Below, piece by piece: positions 5,635 to 7,336 of a stretch of DNA of 7,336 bases. The notes below the pieces were generated by a model. That model did no database searches. It had not been told where the DNA came from and saw nothing but the letters and a program-made list of their open reading frames with translations. Position 1 is the first letter of the stretch. Every line of letters begins with the position of its first letter. The position numbers and the translations under genes were made by a program. This stretch comes from Saprospiraceae bacterium (GTDB taxonomy: Bacteria > Bacteroidota > Bacteroidia > Chitinophagales > Saprospiraceae), in assembly GCA_013002475.1 (NCBI GenBank), contig JABDJM010000468.1:1-7336 (forward strand). Reading direction: 5' to 3'.

Positions 5635-7320
5635 ATGACAGATTTCAGGAATTATGTCCATCCATATAGTGTAAAAAAGGCCTTCTCAAAAAAAGCTGCT
5701 TATTTCTGTAGCGAGTTTGCCATAGACCAAAGCCTAAAGATTTACTCTGGCGGCCTTGGCTACCTTGCCGGTTCGCATATGCGCTCAGCATATCAGCTCA
5801 AACAGGCGATGGTCGGAATAGGCATTCTTTGGAAGTATGGTTATTATGATCAGGAGAGAGATGACCAGGGGTACATGGTTCCTAAATTCACAGAAAAGAA
5901 ATATGATTTCCTGGAAGATACAGGGATCCAATTTGAGATCACCATCAATAATCATCCGGTCAAGGTAAAGGCCTTATACCTTCCTCCGAAAAAATTTGGA
6001 TCTGCTCCACTATTTTTGCTTACGACGGACATCCCTGAAAATGATTTCCTGGCACAATCGATCTCACACCGTTTGTACGATTCTAACCTCGATACAAAAA
6101 TCGCCCAATACCAACTATTAGGAATTGGAGGAGCAAAGCTGCTGGAGGAGATCGGCTTTAAAGCCGAAGTCTGCCATTTGAATGAGGCTCACGGTCTTCC
6201 AGCCGCCTTTTATGAAATGTCCAAGGGAAAAACCCTGGAGGAGGTAAGAGATAAATTTGTTTTTACCACTCATACCCCTGTTGCTGCTGGAAATGAAAAG
6301 CACAATATCTTCACCCTGGAAAGAATGGGTTTCTTCAGTGGGGTATCCCTGGAAGAGGTAAGGAAGATCTCTGGAATACACAATGAAATTTTTGATCAAA
6401 CCTTAGTTTCACTAAGAGTTTCCAGAAGAGCCAATGGAGTATCCCGTTTACATGGAGAAGTTGCCCGGAGTATGTGGAACCCCTACCCCGGGATCGCAGA
6501 CATCGGACACATTACCAATTCCCAGAATAAGAAATACTGGGCGGACAAAGATCTGCAGGCATGCTTGATCAAAGAGAATGTCAAGTGTCTTAAACAAAGA
6601 AAGAGGAAGTTAAAAGAGGTTCTTTTTGCGGAAGTGGAAAGACAAACAGGTAAGAAGTTTTCACCTGATGTGCTTACCATCGTTTGGGCTCGCCGATTTG
6701 CCGGATATAAAAGAGCTGATCTACTATTGCAAGACTATGATCGGTTTACCACCATGCTTTCCAGACCGGAAAGACCTGTACAGGTAATCTGGGCCGGCAA
6801 ACCTTACCCTTTGGACCATTCCGCCATTTCTACTTTCAATAATATCATTTACAAAAGCAGGGGGATCGAAAATGCGGCAGTTGTCACGGGATATGAATTA
6901 GCCTTGTCTAAACTTCTCAAGCAAGGTTCTGATATTTGGTTTAATACTCCACGCGTTCCACGGGAAGCCTCAGGTACCTCTGGAATGACGGCGGCCATGA
7001 ATGCTTCCGTGAATGTTTCCACCAATGATGGGTGGATCCCGGAATTTGCAAAACATGAGCATAATGCTTTTGTAGTTCCTGTTGCGAATCCACGGTGGTC
7101 TGAAGAGGAAGTAGACAACTTTGATAGGGATAATTTCTTCCGAATCCTGGATGAGGAGATCATCCCAATTTATTATGAGCAACCAGAGAAATGGTGGGAA
7201 ATAGTTGTCAACAGCATGACCGAGGTGGTTCCGTATTTTGATTCAGACAGAATGGCTACACAGTATTACGATATGCTGTATGCATCCAGAAAAAAAAAGG
7301 CGGCTAAGTTAGCTGTCTAA
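5635..7320 (+). CDS. glgP: Short GT35 alpha-glucan family phosphorylase homologue lacking the PLP lysine
   Basis: A 561-residue cytoplasmic protein. GT35 enzymes release glucose-1-phosphate from glycogen or maltodextrin using phosphate and a pyridoxal-phosphate cofactor. Landmarks in order: AYFCSEFAIDQSLKIYSGGLG (split over 22-42), with LAGSH at 44-48 where relatives usually have LAGDH; GIGILWKYGYY (61-71); CHLNEAHGLPAAF (180-192); FTTHTPVAAGN (210-220); NGVSRLHGEVARSMW (267-281); IVWARRFAGYKRADLLL (349-365), with the phosphate-site Arg and Lys; TGYELALSKLLKQGSDIW (418-435); and REASGTSGM (443-451). The last motif normally ends in Lys, the PLP Schiff-base residue, but here residue 452 is Thr (ACG, 6988-6990). 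The next motif is AAMNAS rather than the usual A-L-N-G. The length matches compact Bacteroidota members, well below the roughly 800 residues of classical GlgP. Fold membership is secure; phosphorolytic activity is doubtful. A basic tail (RKKKAAK) ends the protein. The double stop TAA-TGA overlaps a possible next ATG. Confidence 0.88.
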   Translation: MTDFRNYVHPYSVKKAFSKKAAYFCSEFAIDQSLKIYSGGLGYLAGSHMRSAYQLKQAMVGIGILWKYGYYDQERDDQGYMVPKFTEKKYDFLEDTGIQFEITINNHPVKVKALYLPPKKFGSAPLFLLTTDIPENDFLAQSISHRLYDSNLDTKIAQYQLLGIGGAKLLEEIGFKAEVCHLNEAHGLPAAFYEMSKGKTLEEVRDKFVFTTHTPVAAGNEKHNIFTLERMGFFSGVSLEEVRKISGIHNEIFDQTLVSLRVSRRANGVSRLHGEVARSMWNPYPGIADIGHITNSQNKKYWADKDLQACLIKENVKCLKQRKRKLKEVLFAEVERQTGKKFSPDVLTIVWARRFAGYKRADLLLQDYDRFTTMLSRPERPVQVIWAGKPYPLDHSAISTFNNIIYKSRGIENAAVVTGYELALSKLLKQGSDIWFNTPRVPREASGTSGMTAAMNASVNVSTNDGWIPEFAKHEHNAFVVPVANPRWSEEEVDNFDRDNFFRILDEEIIPIYYEQPEKWWEIVVNSMTEVVPYFDSDRMATQYYDMLYASRKKKAAKLAV

Positions 7321-7336
7321 TGAGCTCCCCCACCCG

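Noticed and set aside
7290..7298. Run of nine A bases near the phosphorylase 3' end as a programmed slippage site
   Set aside because: Both shifted frames meet a stop within a few codons, so slippage would barely change the protein.

Overview
The window looks like a chromosomal segment from a Bacteroidota bacterium, probably an environmental Cytophagia- or Flavobacteriia-type lineage. The signs are a TonB-dependent receptor followed by beta-propeller surface lipoproteins with acidic residues straight after the lipid cysteine, an almost perfect Bacteroidota promoter (TTG, 20 bp spacer, TAnnTTTG) at 2822-2852, weak or absent Shine-Dalgarno sequences, and a short Bacteroidota-like alpha-glucan phosphorylase homologue. 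Finer taxonomy cannot be read from this sequence alone. I see no RNA genes, insertion sequences, CRISPR arrays or prophage genes.

Region 1 (1-3938, + strand) is an outer-membrane uptake locus. It holds a BtuB-like TonB-dependent receptor whose N-terminus lies outside the window, then two paralogous YncE/DUF5074-type beta-propeller lipoproteins. This order resembles the BtuB-BtuG systems of gut Bacteroides, where a surface beta-propeller lipoprotein captures vitamin B12 over the BtuB barrel. Here there are two different propeller lipoproteins behind one receptor, and the second appears to have its own promoter. Cobalamin or a related corrinoid is the best guess for the substrate, but the sequence does not prove it.

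Region 2 (3935-5444, or up to 5480, - strand) is xseA-xseB, encoding the large and small subunits of exodeoxyribonuclease VII in one overlapping operon. xseB converges on the second lipoprotein gene, and the two stop codons share the palindrome TTAA. xseA has no ATG near its start and must begin at GTG or TTG.

Region 3 (5635-7320, + strand) is a 561-residue GT35-type alpha-glucan phosphorylase homologue, divergent from xseA across a short intergenic region that contains a 10-bp tandem repeat. Most GT35 landmarks are intact, but the position of the lysine that normally holds pyridoxal phosphate is threonine. This is the most striking single anomaly in the window. Another gene may begin at the last bases (ATG overlapping the phosphorylase stop).
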